Positions 50,716 through 60,124 of a stretch of DNA of 64,000 nucleotides are shown piece by piece. A program made the position numbers and the translations under genes. The DNA is from Brevibacillus borstelensis (lineage in GTDB: Bacteria > Bacillota > Bacilli > Brevibacillales > Brevibacillaceae), in NCBI RefSeq assembly GCF_003710865.1, contig NZ_RHHO01000038.1:1-64000 (forward strand), in the 5' to 3' direction. Every line of letters begins with the position of its first letter. The stretch's first letter is position 1. Below the pieces are notes generated by a model. That model was not told where the DNA came from, did not search any database, and saw only the letters and a program-made list of their open reading frames with translations.

Positions 50716-52434
50716 ATGAGCGGCAAGCTGTTTGTGATCGGCTTCGGGCCGGGCAGCTTTGAGCATATTACCAAACGGGCGCGGGAAGCGATCGAAGAGA
50801 GTGACATCATCATCGGATATACCACTTATGTGGACCTGATCAGAGGGCTGTTGACCGATCAGGAGATCGTCAGCACCGGGATGACGGAGGAAGTGACGCG
50901 TGCGCGCGAAGCCGTCCGGCAGGCGGAAGCGGGCAAAAAGGTGGCCGTGATCTCCAGCGGCGATGCGGGCGTGTACGGTATGGCCGGACTCGTTTACGAG
51001 GTGCTCGTGGAAAAAGGCTGGACATCTGCGGAGGGCGTGGAGGTGGAAATCGTTCCGGGAATATCGGCGATCAACTCCTGCGGCGCTCTGCTCGGCGCGC
51101 CCATCATGCACGATGCCTGCACGATCAGCCTGAGCGACCATCTCACGCCATGGGAGCTGATCGCCAAGCGGATCGACGCTGCGGGCATGGCCGATTTTGT
51201 CATCGCGCTGTACAACCCGCGCAGCGGGCGTCGCACCAGACAGATCGTCGAGGCACAGCGCATCCTGCTGCAGTACCGTTCCCCGGACACGCCGGTCGGG
51301 ATCGTCAAGAGCGCCTATCGGGAGCGGGAGCATATCGTCATCACGACACTGGCAGAGATGCTGAACCATGACATCGGGATGCTGACGACGGTCATCATCG
51401 GGAACTCGTCCACATTTGTCTATGACGGCAAAATGATTACCCCGCGCGGCTATCAGCGGAAGTATACGCTTGCGACAGATGAGCAATCGCTGAAGCCCCA
51501 TCAGCGGCTTCGCGTGGAAAACGAGCCGTGGTCGCTGGAGGCGGCTTCGCAAAACGCTGTGGAACAAGCGGCACCCGACGCAACTTCTTCACTTGTCGAA
51601 CCACAGGTTGAAAAAGCGGACACAGCGAGCTTGCGGGCCACTCCCCAGCCAAAAGAGGAGACCGGCACATTGACGCCGTTTGACTGGGCGGCTCAGGCTT
51701 TGCAGGCAGTAAACGAATCCAGGGGGATCGAAACGGATGCTTCGCTCGTATCCTCCAGCCAGTCCCATCGCCCGGTCTTTGTCCCGGAAATGATTTTCGA
51801 GTGCGCGGTAAGTCCGGGCGTAGCCAACAAAAAGTTCACTCCGGCGCAGATGATGGCGCTTGCCCAGGCAGCCGGAGAAAAAGGGGAGCTGGAGTACACG
51901 CCGCACCACCAGATCATTTTGCGTGTTCCGACGAGCAACCCGGAGGAGGTAACTGCGCCGCTCCGCAACCTCGGTCTCATCTTGACTCCGGTCGGGGACG
52001 TCCTGCAGGTGAAGGCTTGCGACTTCTGCGACGGCGAGAAGAAGGACGCGATTCCGTACGCGGAGGAGATCCACCGCAAGCTGGGCGGACAGGAAATGCC
52101 AAAAGAGCTGAAGATCGGCGTAAACGGCTGCGGGATGGCCTGCTACGGGGCGGTTCAGGAAGACATCGGTCTCGTGTTCCGCAAGGGCAAGTTCGATCTG
52201 TTCCTCGGCGCCAAAACCGTGGGGAGAACGGCACATTCCGGCTTGCCGGTAGCGGAAGGCATCGAGCCGGAGGACATCGTTCCCTTGATCGAGCGGATTA
52301 TTGACAGATACAAGCGGGAAGCATTCCCGAATGAAAGGTTCCACAAATTTTTCCAAAGGGTCGGCGAAATCGAGGGATACGTCTGGAGAGAGCCAGCCAT
52401 TCCCAAAATTGAAAACGCTGTTTGCGGCGACTAG
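50716..52434 (+). CDS. cbiH: CbiH60-type cobalt-factor III methyltransferase with C-terminal Fe-S domain
   Basis: A 572-residue fusion. Residues 1-240 are precorrin-3B C17-methyltransferase (IGFGPGSFEHITKRAREAI, GDAGVYGMAGLVYEV, VPGISAINSCGALLGAP, IGNSSTFVYDGKMITPRGY). A variable linker of about 100 residues follows. From about residue 350 comes a nitrite/sulphite-reductase-like part with ACDFCDGEKKDAIPYAEEI and GVNGCGMACYGAVQEDIG, whose cysteines can hold a 4Fe-4S cluster. This matches the CbiH60 ring-contraction enzyme known from Bacillus megaterium. ATG chosen behind AAAGGGGGA; it overlaps nothing. Confidence 0.92.
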   Translation: MSGKLFVIGFGPGSFEHITKRAREAIEESDIIIGYTTYVDLIRGLLTDQEIVSTGMTEEVTRAREAVRQAEAGKKVAVISSGDAGVYGMAGLVYEVLVEKGWTSAEGVEVEIVPGISAINSCGALLGAPIMHDACTISLSDHLTPWELIAKRIDAAGMADFVIALYNPRSGRRTRQIVEAQRILLQYRSPDTPVGIVKSAYREREHIVITTLAEMLNHDIGMLTTVIIGNSSTFVYDGKMITPRGYQRKYTLATDEQSLKPHQRLRVENEPWSLEAASQNAVEQAAPDATSSLVEPQVEKADTASLRATPQPKEETGTLTPFDWAAQALQAVNESRGIETDASLVSSSQSHRPVFVPEMIFECAVSPGVANKKFTPAQMMALAQAAGEKGELEYTPHHQIILRVPTSNPEEVTAPLRNLGLILTPVGDVLQVKACDFCDGEKKDAIPYAEEIHRKLGGQEMPKELKIGVNGCGMACYGAVQEDIGLVFRKGKFDLFLGAKTVGRTAHSGLPVAEGIEPEDIVPLIERIIDRYKREAFPNERFHKFFQRVGEIEGYVWREPAIPKIENAVCGD

Positions 52435-52537
52435 CCGCTAGATTCAAGCGCCAGCATATCCGGGGGTTTTGGTTTTGCAAAAGCAGCAAGGCCCCAAACC
52501 ACGGGCCAGGCAGAAAAAATAACGGGGAGGAATCAGG

Positions 52538-53566
52538 ATGGACGCGGTACTGTTTGTCGGACACGGGAGCAAGGATCCCGAAGGAAATGAAGAGGTAAGG
52601 CAGTTTGTGGCGTCGCTGATGCCGGAGATCGACGTTCCGATTCTGGAGACATGCTTTCTCGAATTTGAACGTCCCGATATGCTTCAGGGATTGGACGCCT
52701 GCGTAAAGCGGGGAGCCACTCGGGTAGCCGTCATCCCGATCATTCTGTTCTCGGCCGGGCACGCCAAGATTCACATTCCGGCGGCGATCGACGAAGCAAA
52801 AGCGAAATATCCGCATGTGCAATTTATTTACGGACGCCCAATAGGTATTCACGAAGAGGTCCTGAATATTTTGGCCACCCGCATGCAGGAAGCCGGCTTT
52901 GCATCCGGCGAGGAGCACGGGGACACAGCCGTTCTGATCATCGGACGCGGCAGCAGCGATGCGGACGCGAACAGCGACATCTACAAAATGTCCCGACTGT
53001 TCTGGGAACGCTGGAAGGCAAAGTGGGTGGAGACCGCTTTCATGGGCGTGACCTTCCCGCTGTACGAGGAAGGGATCGAGCGCTGCCTCAGGCTGGGGGC
53101 CCGCCGCGTCGTCGTCCTGCCGTACTTCCTGTTTACCGGCGTGCTGATCAAACGGATGGCCGACCAGCTTGAACAGTTCCGCGCTCGCTATCCAGAGGCT
53201 GAATTTACGCTGGCGGAGTACTTCGGCTTCCATCCGCTGCTCAAGGAAGTGCTGAAAGACCGGGTGGAAGAGGCGCTGCACGGCGAAGTCAAACTGAATT
53301 GCGATACTTGTCAGTACCGTCTGGCGGCGATGGAGCATATCGACCATCATCACCACCATCACGACGACGACCATGGGCATCATCACCATCATCACCATGG
53401 ACACAGTCACGGTCACGCACATAGCCACGGTCACAGCCACGATCACGATCATGGGCACGGTCACGGCCACAGCCACAGCCACGATCACGACCATGACCAC
53501 GATCATGAACATAAACACGGACACAGCGACAATCACGCCCATGAGCATCACCCTGTAAAGAAATAA
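52538..53566 (+). CDS. cbiX: sirohydrochlorin cobaltochelatase CbiX, long form with His-rich tail
   Basis: A 342-residue chelatase with two CbiX domains: VLFVGHGSKDPEGNEEV at the N-terminus with its metal-binding His, PIILFSAGHAKIHIP (second His), and a degenerate repeat from about residue 130 (VLIIGRGSSDADANSDI). CDTCQYR near residue 257 gives a CxxC. The last 76 residues are extreme: about 40 are histidine, interspersed with Asp, Gly and Ser. In Bacillus CbiX a similar tail and an Fe-S cluster are known. The tail probably stores or delivers cobalt. It inserts Co2+ into sirohydrochlorin, the first committed step. Confidence 0.95.
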   Translation: MDAVLFVGHGSKDPEGNEEVRQFVASLMPEIDVPILETCFLEFERPDMLQGLDACVKRGATRVAVIPIILFSAGHAKIHIPAAIDEAKAKYPHVQFIYGRPIGIHEEVLNILATRMQEAGFASGEEHGDTAVLIIGRGSSDADANSDIYKMSRLFWERWKAKWVETAFMGVTFPLYEEGIERCLRLGARRVVVLPYFLFTGVLIKRMADQLEQFRARYPEAEFTLAEYFGFHPLLKEVLKDRVEEALHGEVKLNCDTCQYRLAAMEHIDHHHHHHDDDHGHHHHHHHGHSHGHAHSHGHSHDHDHGHGHGHSHSHDHDHDHDHEHKHGHSDNHAHEHHPVKK

Positions 53567-53579
53567 GGAGGGACGAGCG

Positions 53580-54362
53580 ATGATTCTTGTATTGGCGGGA
53601 ACCAGTGACGCCCGGGAGCTGGCTCTCTTGATCAAGGAAACCGGATATGACCTGCTTGCCACAGTCGTTACCGATAACGCGGCCAAAAGCATCGAGGAAG
53701 CGGGGCTGCCGGTGCAGGTAGGCCGTCTGACATCCGCCGACATCGAGGCGTTGATCCGTGAAAAAGGCTTTCAGGCGGTAGTGGACGCCAGCCACCCTTA
53801 TGCCGAGGAAGCGTCGAAAAACGCGATGGCCGGAGCAGAGGCGGCGGGAGTTCCCTACATCCGGTACGAACGCGAAAGCGCCCAGTCGCCGGGGCACGAG
53901 AAGATCATCTTCGCCGAGGACTACGTCCAAGCCGCCGAGATAGCGGCAGAAAAGCGCGGTGTGATCATGCTGACGACCGGCAGCAAAACGTTGAAAATCT
54001 TTTCCGACCGGCTCTTGGGCTTGCCGGATACGACGCTGGTGGCTCGCATGCTTCCGCGCACCGACAACATGCAAAAATGCGAGGAGCTGGGCATCGAGCA
54101 AAAAAATATCGTCGCCATGCAGGGCCCTTTTTCCAAGGAGCTGAACAAGGCCCTCTATGACCACTACAAAGTGACGCTGATGATCACCAAGGAGAGCGGC
54201 AAAGTCGGCGCCTTTGACGAAAAGGTGGAAGCAGCGCTGGAAATGGGCATCGAGACGATTGTCATCGCCCGGCCCAAGATCGATTACGGCACCAAATTTT
54301 CCGACTTCGCCGGAGTGATCGGTCAGTTGAAGCAGCTGCTGCCCCTGCCGCAAGAAGCGTAA
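53580..54362 (+). CDS. cbiJ: precorrin-6A/cobalt-precorrin-6A reductase CbiJ
   Basis: A 260-residue reductase beginning MILVLAGTSDARELALLIKE, with the later VDASHPYAEEASKNA and the C-terminal KESGKVGAFDEKVEAALEMG, all conserved in CbiJ/CobK. It reduces one double bond of cobalt-precorrin-6A using NAD(P)H. The start lies behind AAGGAGGGACG, 13 bp after cbiX. It is followed by 148 bp without a gene, the longest gap within the operon, in which no terminator is seen. Confidence 0.94.
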   Translation: MILVLAGTSDARELALLIKETGYDLLATVVTDNAAKSIEEAGLPVQVGRLTSADIEALIREKGFQAVVDASHPYAEEASKNAMAGAEAAGVPYIRYERESAQSPGHEKIIFAEDYVQAAEIAAEKRGVIMLTTGSKTLKIFSDRLLGLPDTTLVARMLPRTDNMQKCEELGIEQKNIVAMQGPFSKELNKALYDHYKVTLMITKESGKVGAFDEKVEAALEMGIETIVIARPKIDYGTKFSDFAGVIGQLKQLLPLPQEA

Positions 54363-54510
54363 CGGGCGGTTTTTCAGAGAAAATAGAGCGGAACGCTTGG
54401 CGAGATAAATTGAAACAAGCAAGTAAGCAAGGACGAATCGTTCGGCTTGGCCGAAATCTAACGGCTTGCTGCAGCCAAAGCCAAACCCCAATACAAAGGA
54501 GGAGCATACC

Positions 54511-55161
54511 ATGGATTTTCGCACGGAATTCAAGCCTTTGACCGTACAACCGCAAGAAATCGAGGAAAAGAGCTTTCAAATCATCACCGAAGAGCTCGGA
54601 GAGCATCCTTTCACCGAAGAGCAGTACCCTGTCGTGCAGCGCGTCATCCACGCCTCGGCGGACTTTGACCTGGGGCGCAGTCTCGTATTCCACCCGGATG
54701 CGGTGAAAGCGGGCATTCAGGCGATCCGAAGCGGCAAGATTGTCGTGGCCGACGTCCAGATGGTTCAGGTCGGGATCAGCAAGAACCGGATCGAAAAATT
54801 CGGCGGCGAAGTGAAGGTGTACATCTCCGACAAGGATGTCATGGAGGAAGCGAAGCGCCTGAACACCACGCGCGCAATCATCTCCATCCGCAAAGCGGTC
54901 AAAGAAGCGGAGGGCGGCATTTTCGCGATCGGCAATGCGCCGACAGCGCTTCTGGAGCTGATCCGTCTGGTCAAAGAGGGAGAGGCGAAGCCGGGCCTGA
55001 TCATCGGGATGCCAGTCGGCTTTGTGTCGGCGGCAGAGTCCAAGGAAGAGCTGGCCAAGCTGGATGTGCCTTTCATCACAAACATCGGGCGGAAAGGCGG
55101 GAGCCCTGTTACGGTGGCTGCGCTCAACGCACTCTCGCTGATGGCGGAACGGCAGGGATAA
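54511..55161 (+). CDS. cbiC: cobalt-precorrin-8 methylmutase CbiC
   Basis: A 216-residue enzyme; ATG behind AAAGGAGGAGCATACC. It moves the C11 methyl to C12. The catalytic His is in VVQRVIHASADFDL; other landmarks are IVVADVQMVQVGI, GNAPTALLELIRL and GMPVGFVSAAESKEEL, ending with NIGRKGGSPVTVAALNAL. Followed three bases later by cbiD. Confidence 0.96.
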   Translation: MDFRTEFKPLTVQPQEIEEKSFQIITEELGEHPFTEEQYPVVQRVIHASADFDLGRSLVFHPDAVKAGIQAIRSGKIVVADVQMVQVGISKNRIEKFGGEVKVYISDKDVMEEAKRLNTTRAIISIRKAVKEAEGGIFAIGNAPTALLELIRLVKEGEAKPGLIIGMPVGFVSAAESKEELAKLDVPFITNIGRKGGSPVTVAALNALSLMAERQG

Positions 55162-55164
55162 TTC

Positions 55165-56301
55165 ATGGCGGGGAAAGCGACTGCGGAGGAAAAGGAAGCA
55201 AAACCATTGCGTCACGGCTATACAACCGGTTCATGCGCCACGGCAGCCACCAAAGCGGCGCTGACCGCCCTGATCACGCAGCAAGAACAGCGCGAGGCGA
55301 CGATCCGTCTGCCGATCGGACAGGACGTCAGCTTCCAGACGGAAAGCTGCGAGTTTGATGCCGTTTCCGCGACAGCAGGAATTATCAAGGACGGCGGGGA
55401 TGACCCCGATGCGACCCACGGCGCTTTGATCGTCAGTACGGTGAGCTGGCTGGACGAACCGGGGATCGTGCTGGACGGCGGAATCGGCGTGGGCCGCGTC
55501 ACCAAGCCGGGCCTGCCTGTCCCCATCGGTGAAGCTGCGATCAATCCGGTCCCGCGCAAAATGATCAGGGAGACCGCGCAGGCCGTCCTGGATGAGCACG
55601 GGATCGAGCGGGGGATCAAAATCGTCATTTCCGTACCGGCTGGCGAGGAAATCGCCAAAAAGACCTTGAACGGCCGGCTTGGCATCATCGGGGGCATCTC
55701 CATCCTGGGTACGCGCGGCATCGTCGTGCCGTTTTCCACGTCCGCCTACAAGGCCAGCGTCGCCCAGGCGATCAACGTCGCGCAGAAGATGGGCTGCCGC
55801 CACATCGTGCTTTCCACGGGAGGCAAAAGCGAGCAGTTTGGCATGACGCAGTATCCGGAGCTGCCCGAGGAAGCATTCGTGGAGATGGGCGATTTTGTCG
55901 GCTTTGCGCTCAAGCAATGCAAGCTCAAGGGCATCGAAAAGGTGACGCTGGTGGGCATGATGGGGAAATTCTCCAAGGTGGCGCAGGGCGTCATGATGGT
56001 CCATTCCAAAAGCGCTCCCGTCGACTTCGGCTTTCTGGCCCAGCTCGTCCGGGAGGCGGGTGCACCGGAAGCGTTGGTCGAGGAGGCGCGGGGAGCCAAT
56101 ACCGCTTCCCAGGTAGGGGACATGATGGCAGAATACCCCCTCTTTTTTGAAAAGCTGTGCGAAAGCTGCTCGCGGGCAGGACTTCGCGAGGTTGGCGGGG
56201 GCATGGAGATCGAGACCATGCTGATCACGATGAAAGGAACCCTGTTGGGGAAGGTGACGGTTCATGACACAGGCAATGAAGGTGATTGGAATCGGAGATG
56301 A
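55165..56301 (+). CDS. cbiD: cobalt-precorrin-5B C1-methyltransferase CbiD
   Basis: A 378-residue enzyme with the family opening [19 protein letters not shown], the block [35 protein letters not shown] and the C-terminal [20 protein letters not shown]. It methylates C1 using SAM, though it lacks the fold of the other methyltransferases. The end overlaps the start of cbiET by 38 bases, an unusually long overlap in this operon. Confidence 0.95.
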   Translation: MAGKATAEEKEAKPLRHGYTTGSCATAATKAALTALITQQEQREATIRLPIGQDVSFQTESCEFDAVSATAGIIKDGGDDPDATHGALIVSTVSWLDEPGIVLDGGIGVGRVTKPGLPVPIGEAAINPVPRKMIRETAQAVLDEHGIERGIKIVISVPAGEEIAKKTLNGRLGIIGGISILGTRGIVVPFSTSAYKASVAQAINVAQKMGCRHIVLSTGGKSEQFGMTQYPELPEEAFVEMGDFVGFALKQCKLKGIEKVTLVGMMGKFSKVAQGVMMVHSKSAPVDFGFLAQLVREAGAPEALVEEARGANTASQVGDMMAEYPLFFEKLCESCSRAGLREVGGGMEIETMLITMKGTLLGKVTVHDTGNEGDWNRR

Positions 56302-57493
56302 CGGTACGCAAAGCCTGCTGCCGTTGTACCGGACGTGGATAGAGGAAAGCGAGCTGCTCGTGGGGGGAGAACGGCATCTCTCCTTTTTTCCCGATTATCC
56401 GGGGGAAAAGCTGGTTTTAAAAGGCGGCCTGACCGCCATGGTCGAGCAATTGCGCGAGGAGAAGCGGAAAACGGTCATCCTTGCCTCCGGGGACCCGCTG
56501 TTCTACGGAATCGGCAGCCTGCTCGCGAAAAAATTGCAGGTGGAGATTTATCCGCATCTCAGCTCGATCCAGCTTGCTTTTGCCAGGATGGGAGAGGCGT
56601 GGCAGGATGCCGCGTTTCTCAGCGTTCACGGGCGCAGCATCAAGGGTCTGGCCCAGCGGATCGACGGCAAGGAAAAAGTGGCCCTCCTGACCGATCAGGA
56701 AAACAATCCGGCTGCGATTGCCCGCTACCTGCTCTCGTTTGGCATGAACGAGTACGACGCCTTCGTCGGGGAAAATCTCGGCAGCGCCGGGGAGCGGACA
56801 GGCTGGTACTCGCTGGAGGAGATGGCGGACGGGGGTTTCGCAGATCTGAACGTGGTCATTTTGCGCAAACGCAGACAGGGCCCGATATGGCCGCTCGGCA
56901 TCGCCGATGAGCAATTTTCCCAGCGCAAGCCCGACAAGGGGCTGATCACGAAAAAGGAAGTGCGTATTCTGAGCATCGCGCAGCTGCAGCTCCACGCCAA
57001 AAGCATCGTGTGGGACATCGGCACCTGCACCGGTTCGGTGGCAATTGAGGCAGCACGCATCGCCCGCGAAGGGGAAGTGTACGCGGTCGAGAAAAATGCG
57101 GACGATCTGGCCAACTGCCGGGAAAACATGGCCAAGTTCCGCACCGATTTTACCGTTGTGCACGCCAAGGCTCCGGAAGGACTCGACCAGTTCCCCGACC
57201 CGGATGCGGTGTTTATCGGAGGGAGCGGCGGCGAGCTTCGCGAGCTGCTCGGCATTTGCTGCAGCCGGCTCAGGCCAAATGGCCGCATCGTGGTCAACGC
57301 CGCGACGATCGAGACGTTGTACGAAGCGACGCAGGCATTCGCTGCGGAAGGCTTTGAGACATCGGTTACGCTGGCGCAGCTTTCGCGCAGCAAGCCGATT
57401 TTGTCAATGACAAGGTTTGAGGGATTGAACCCGATTTATATCATTACCGCCTGGGCCAAGCAGGAGGACAAGCAAGGAGGAGACAGCCAGTGA
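56264..57493 (+). CDS. cbiET: fused cobalt-precorrin-7 methyltransferase/decarboxylase CbiET
   Basis: A 409-residue fusion. Residues 1-205 are CbiE ([37 protein letters not shown]), which methylates C5. Residues 215-409 are CbiT, a class I SAM methyltransferase ([50 protein letters not shown]), which methylates C15 and decarboxylates the acetate side chain. The same fusion is CobL in aerobic producers. The start lies within the cbiD end, behind AAGGTGA; a second ATG four codons in is also possible. Confidence 0.95.
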   Translation: MTQAMKVIGIGDDGTQSLLPLYRTWIEESELLVGGERHLSFFPDYPGEKLVLKGGLTAMVEQLREEKRKTVILASGDPLFYGIGSLLAKKLQVEIYPHLSSIQLAFARMGEAWQDAAFLSVHGRSIKGLAQRIDGKEKVALLTDQENNPAAIARYLLSFGMNEYDAFVGENLGSAGERTGWYSLEEMADGGFADLNVVILRKRRQGPIWPLGIADEQFSQRKPDKGLITKKEVRILSIAQLQLHAKSIVWDIGTCTGSVAIEAARIAREGEVYAVEKNADDLANCRENMAKFRTDFTVVHAKAPEGLDQFPDPDAVFIGGSGGELRELLGICCSRLRPNGRIVVNAATIETLYEATQAFAAEGFETSVTLAQLSRSKPILSMTRFEGLNPIYIITAWAKQEDKQGGDSQ

Positions 57494-58206
57494 GCACCAT
57501 CGGAACACTGTACGGCATCGGAGTCGGTCCGGGAGACCCGGAATTGATCACGGTCAAGGCATTTCGCCTTTTGCAGCAATCGCCAGTCGTCGCCTATCCA
57601 AAGAAACGGATGGGCAGCAAAAGCTACGCGCACCAAATCGCGGAGCTGTACGTCAAGCCTTCGCCGGACAAGGAAATGCTCGGCCTCGTTTTTCCGATGA
57701 CCAAGGACAAGGACATTTTGGAGCGGGAGTGGAACAACACTGCCGACATCGTCTGGGAGCGGCTTCGCGAAGGGAAGGATGTCGCCTTTGTCACAGAGGG
57801 AGACCCGCTGTTTTACAGCACATTCATTCACATGATGCGCGTCATGAAGGAGAAATACCCGGAGGTTCCGGTCGTGTCGGTGCCGGGCATTTCGTCCTTT
57901 CTCGGCGCGGCAGCCCGCCTCAATCTGCCGCTCGCGGACGGCGATGAACAGATCGGAATCATTCCGGCTACAGAAGACCGCGAAGCGATGCGCAAAGCGA
58001 TTGAAGAGCACGACTGCGTCATTTTCCTGAAGGTAGCCAAAGTGCTGCCAATGATCATCGGGCTGCTCAAAGAGCTGGACTTGGTCGATCATGCCGCAGT
58101 GGCAACCAAAGTCACCTCCTCGGAGGAAATGATCTGGACCAATGTCCGCGAGCTGGAGCGGGCAGAGCTTGGCTATCTCACGCTGATGGTGGTGAAAAAG
58201 GGATGA
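57490..58206 (+). CDS. cbiL: precorrin-2/cobalt-factor II C20-methyltransferase CbiL
   Basis: A 238-residue SAM methyltransferase starting at a GTG that overlaps the cbiET stop. [20 protein letters not shown] at the N-terminus and [34 protein letters not shown] identify CbiL. It acts straight after cobalt insertion. It overlaps cbiF by four bases. Confidence 0.95.
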   Translation: MSTIGTLYGIGVGPGDPELITVKAFRLLQQSPVVAYPKKRMGSKSYAHQIAELYVKPSPDKEMLGLVFPMTKDKDILEREWNNTADIVWERLREGKDVAFVTEGDPLFYSTFIHMMRVMKEKYPEVPVVSVPGISSFLGAAARLNLPLADGDEQIGIIPATEDREAMRKAIEEHDCVIFLKVAKVLPMIIGLLKELDLVDHAAVATKVTSSEEMIWTNVRELERAELGYLTLMVVKKG

Positions 58207-58985
58207 AACTGTACATAGTTGGCGCAGGACCGGGAGACCCGGATTTGATCACGGTAAAAGGCTTGAAGCTGCTGCAATCGGCAGATGTCGTCCTGTACAC
58301 GGATTCGCTTGTAAACGACGAGCTGGTCGCAAAGGCGAAGCCGGGGGCAGAAGTTTTGCAAAGCTCGGGGATGGCGCTGGAAGAGATGGTGGGACTGCTC
58401 GTCGACCGCATCCGCCAGGGAAAAACGGTCGTGCGTCTGCACACCGGCGATCCGTCCGTGTACGGAGCGACGATGGAACAAATCGCACTGCTGAAAGAAG
58501 CGGGCATTGAGGTGGAGATCGTCCCAGGCGTCAGCTCCGTCTTCGCGGCGGCAGCGGCAGTCGGAGCGGAACTGACTATCCCTGAGCTGACCCAGACGTT
58601 GATCCTGACCCGTGCAGAGGGACGGACGCCTGTGCCGGAGCGGGAAAAGCTGCGGGCGCTGGCTGAGCATCACTGCACCATCGCGCTTTTCCTGAGCGCG
58701 ACGTTGACCAAAAAGGTGGTCCGCGAGCTGACGGAGGCAGGCTGGAGTCTGGATACGCCAGTCGCTGTGGTGCAGCGCGCAAGCTGGCCGGATCAGATCA
58801 TCGTGCGGACGACGCTGAGGAACCTGGATGAGGATATGGGCAAGAACGGCATCCGCTCCCACGCGATGATTTTGGCCGGCTGGGCGCTGGACCCCGACAT
58901 CCACGCCAAAAGCGAGCAGCATCGCTCCAAGCTGTACGATAAAACCTTTACGCACGGGTACAGAAAAGGTGTGAAAGAAGGATGA
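58203..58985 (+). CDS. cbiF: cobalt-precorrin-4 C11-methyltransferase CbiF
   Basis: A 260-residue SAM methyltransferase. YIVGAGPGDPDLITVKGLKL at the start, TGDPSVYGATMEQIALL, VPGVSSVFAAAAAVGAELTI, and LFLSATLTKKVVREL with VVQRASWPDQIIVRTTL near the end are typical of CbiF/CobM. It overlaps both neighbours by four bases. Confidence 0.95.
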   Translation: MKLYIVGAGPGDPDLITVKGLKLLQSADVVLYTDSLVNDELVAKAKPGAEVLQSSGMALEEMVGLLVDRIRQGKTVVRLHTGDPSVYGATMEQIALLKEAGIEVEIVPGVSSVFAAAAAVGAELTIPELTQTLILTRAEGRTPVPEREKLRALAEHHCTIALFLSATLTKKVVRELTEAGWSLDTPVAVVQRASWPDQIIVRTTLRNLDEDMGKNGIRSHAMILAGWALDPDIHAKSEQHRSKLYDKTFTHGYRKGVKEG

Positions 58986-60124
58986 ACATCGAGCTGACCG
59001 AAGGAGAAATCCCGGCGATCCGGCAGAGAGGCGAGTACGCCATCGTCGCCATCACCAAGCACGGCGTCGAGATGGCCCGCAACCTTCACCAGACCTTTCC
59101 CGGATGCGACCTGTACTACATGAGCAAGTTTGCCAAAGGAGACGAGGAAGCCAGAGGCATCCAGATGTTCAACAACAGCGTGCGGATGCTGTTTCCCGCT
59201 CTTTGGCCTGCTTACAAAGGACTGATTCTGATCATTTCCCTCGGGGCCGTGATCAGGATGATCGCCCCCATCTTGCAGGACAAAAAAACAGACCCCGGGG
59301 TCGTCGTCATAGACGACAGAGGAGAAAACGTGATCAGCGTGCTGTCGGGGCATCTGGGCGGCGCCAACGAGCTGGCCCGGGAAGTGGCTGCTGTACTGGG
59401 CGCAAATCCGGTCATCACCACGGCTTCCGACGTGCAGAAGACGATTCCCGTTGATCTGTTTGGCCGCCGCTTCGGCTGGGAGTGGGAGTCGGACGAAAAA
59501 TTGACGCCGGTCAGCGCCTCGGTCGTCAACGAGGAAAAGGTCGCTGTCGTCGTAGAGTCGGGCGAGCGCAACTGGTGGATGCATGATACGCCGATGCCCC
59601 CGTCCATCCACGTGTTCGATACGATTTCGGAAGCGCTTGCTGCCGAGCCGCACGGCGCTTTGGTCGTCACCCACAGAATCCTGTCTTCGGAGGAAGAGGC
59701 CATTTTGGAAAACGGCGTTCTGTACAGGCCCAAGGTGATCGTGCTCGGGATGGGCTGCAACCGCGGCACCTCCGCCGATGAAATCGAGTCGGTGATCAAG
59801 GAAACGCTGGCTGAGCTTCGCTTCTCCATCAAGAGCGTAAAGGCTCTGGCCACGATCGAGCTGAAAAAGGATGAAGAGGGACTCATAGAGGTTTGCAGCA
59901 AATACGGCTGGCCGTTCGTCTGGTATTCCCCGGAGGAGCTGAACACGGTGAAGCTGGAGGAGCCGTCCGAGACCGTGTACAAGTTTACTGGCGCGTATGG
60001 CGTCAGCGAACCGGCCGCGAAGCTGTATGCGGGCGTCGACCAGCTCGTGCTGACGAAGAAAAAGTCGGGCAACGTGACCATTTCCGTCGCCCTGATGCCG
60101 TATGGCGGGGAGGGAAGACCATGA
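58982..60124 (+). CDS. cbiG: cobalt-precorrin-5A hydrolase CbiG
   Basis: A 380-residue enzyme with the CbiG architecture: N-terminal part (YAIVAITKHGVEMARNL), central AVIRMIAPILQDKKTDPGVVVID and LSGHLGGANELAREVAAVLGA, and the C-terminal CbiG core VIVLGMGCNRGTSADEIE. It opens the delta-lactone and releases the two-carbon fragment as acetaldehyde, making room for CbiD. Overlaps cbiF and cbiA by four bases each. Confidence 0.95.
   Translation: MNIELTEGEIPAIRQRGEYAIVAITKHGVEMARNLHQTFPGCDLYYMSKFAKGDEEARGIQMFNNSVRMLFPALWPAYKGLILIISLGAVIRMIAPILQDKKTDPGVVVIDDRGENVISVLSGHLGGANELAREVAAVLGANPVITTASDVQKTIPVDLFGRRFGWEWESDEKLTPVSASVVNEEKVAVVVESGERNWWMHDTPMPPSIHVFDTISEALAAEPHGALVVTHRILSSEEEAILENGVLYRPKVIVLGMGCNRGTSADEIESVIKETLAELRFSIKSVKALATIELKKDEEGLIEVCSKYGWPFVWYSPEELNTVKLEEPSETVYKFTGAYGVSEPAAKLYAGVDQLVLTKKKSGNVTISVALMPYGGEGRP

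Noticed and set aside
49506-50825. 439-codon minus-strand ORF opposite cbiB
   Set aside because: Antisense of a certain gene in a tightly coupled operon.
53340-53560. Short-period repeats that could look like a CRISPR or satellite array
   Set aside because: They are CAC/CAT/GAC/GGC codons of the His-rich CbiX tail in one continuous frame; there are no equal spacers.
53289-54533. Minus-strand ORF over the CbiX tail and cbiJ
   Set aside because: Antisense of the His-rich repeat gives an Arg/Asp/Gly repeat; no independent support.
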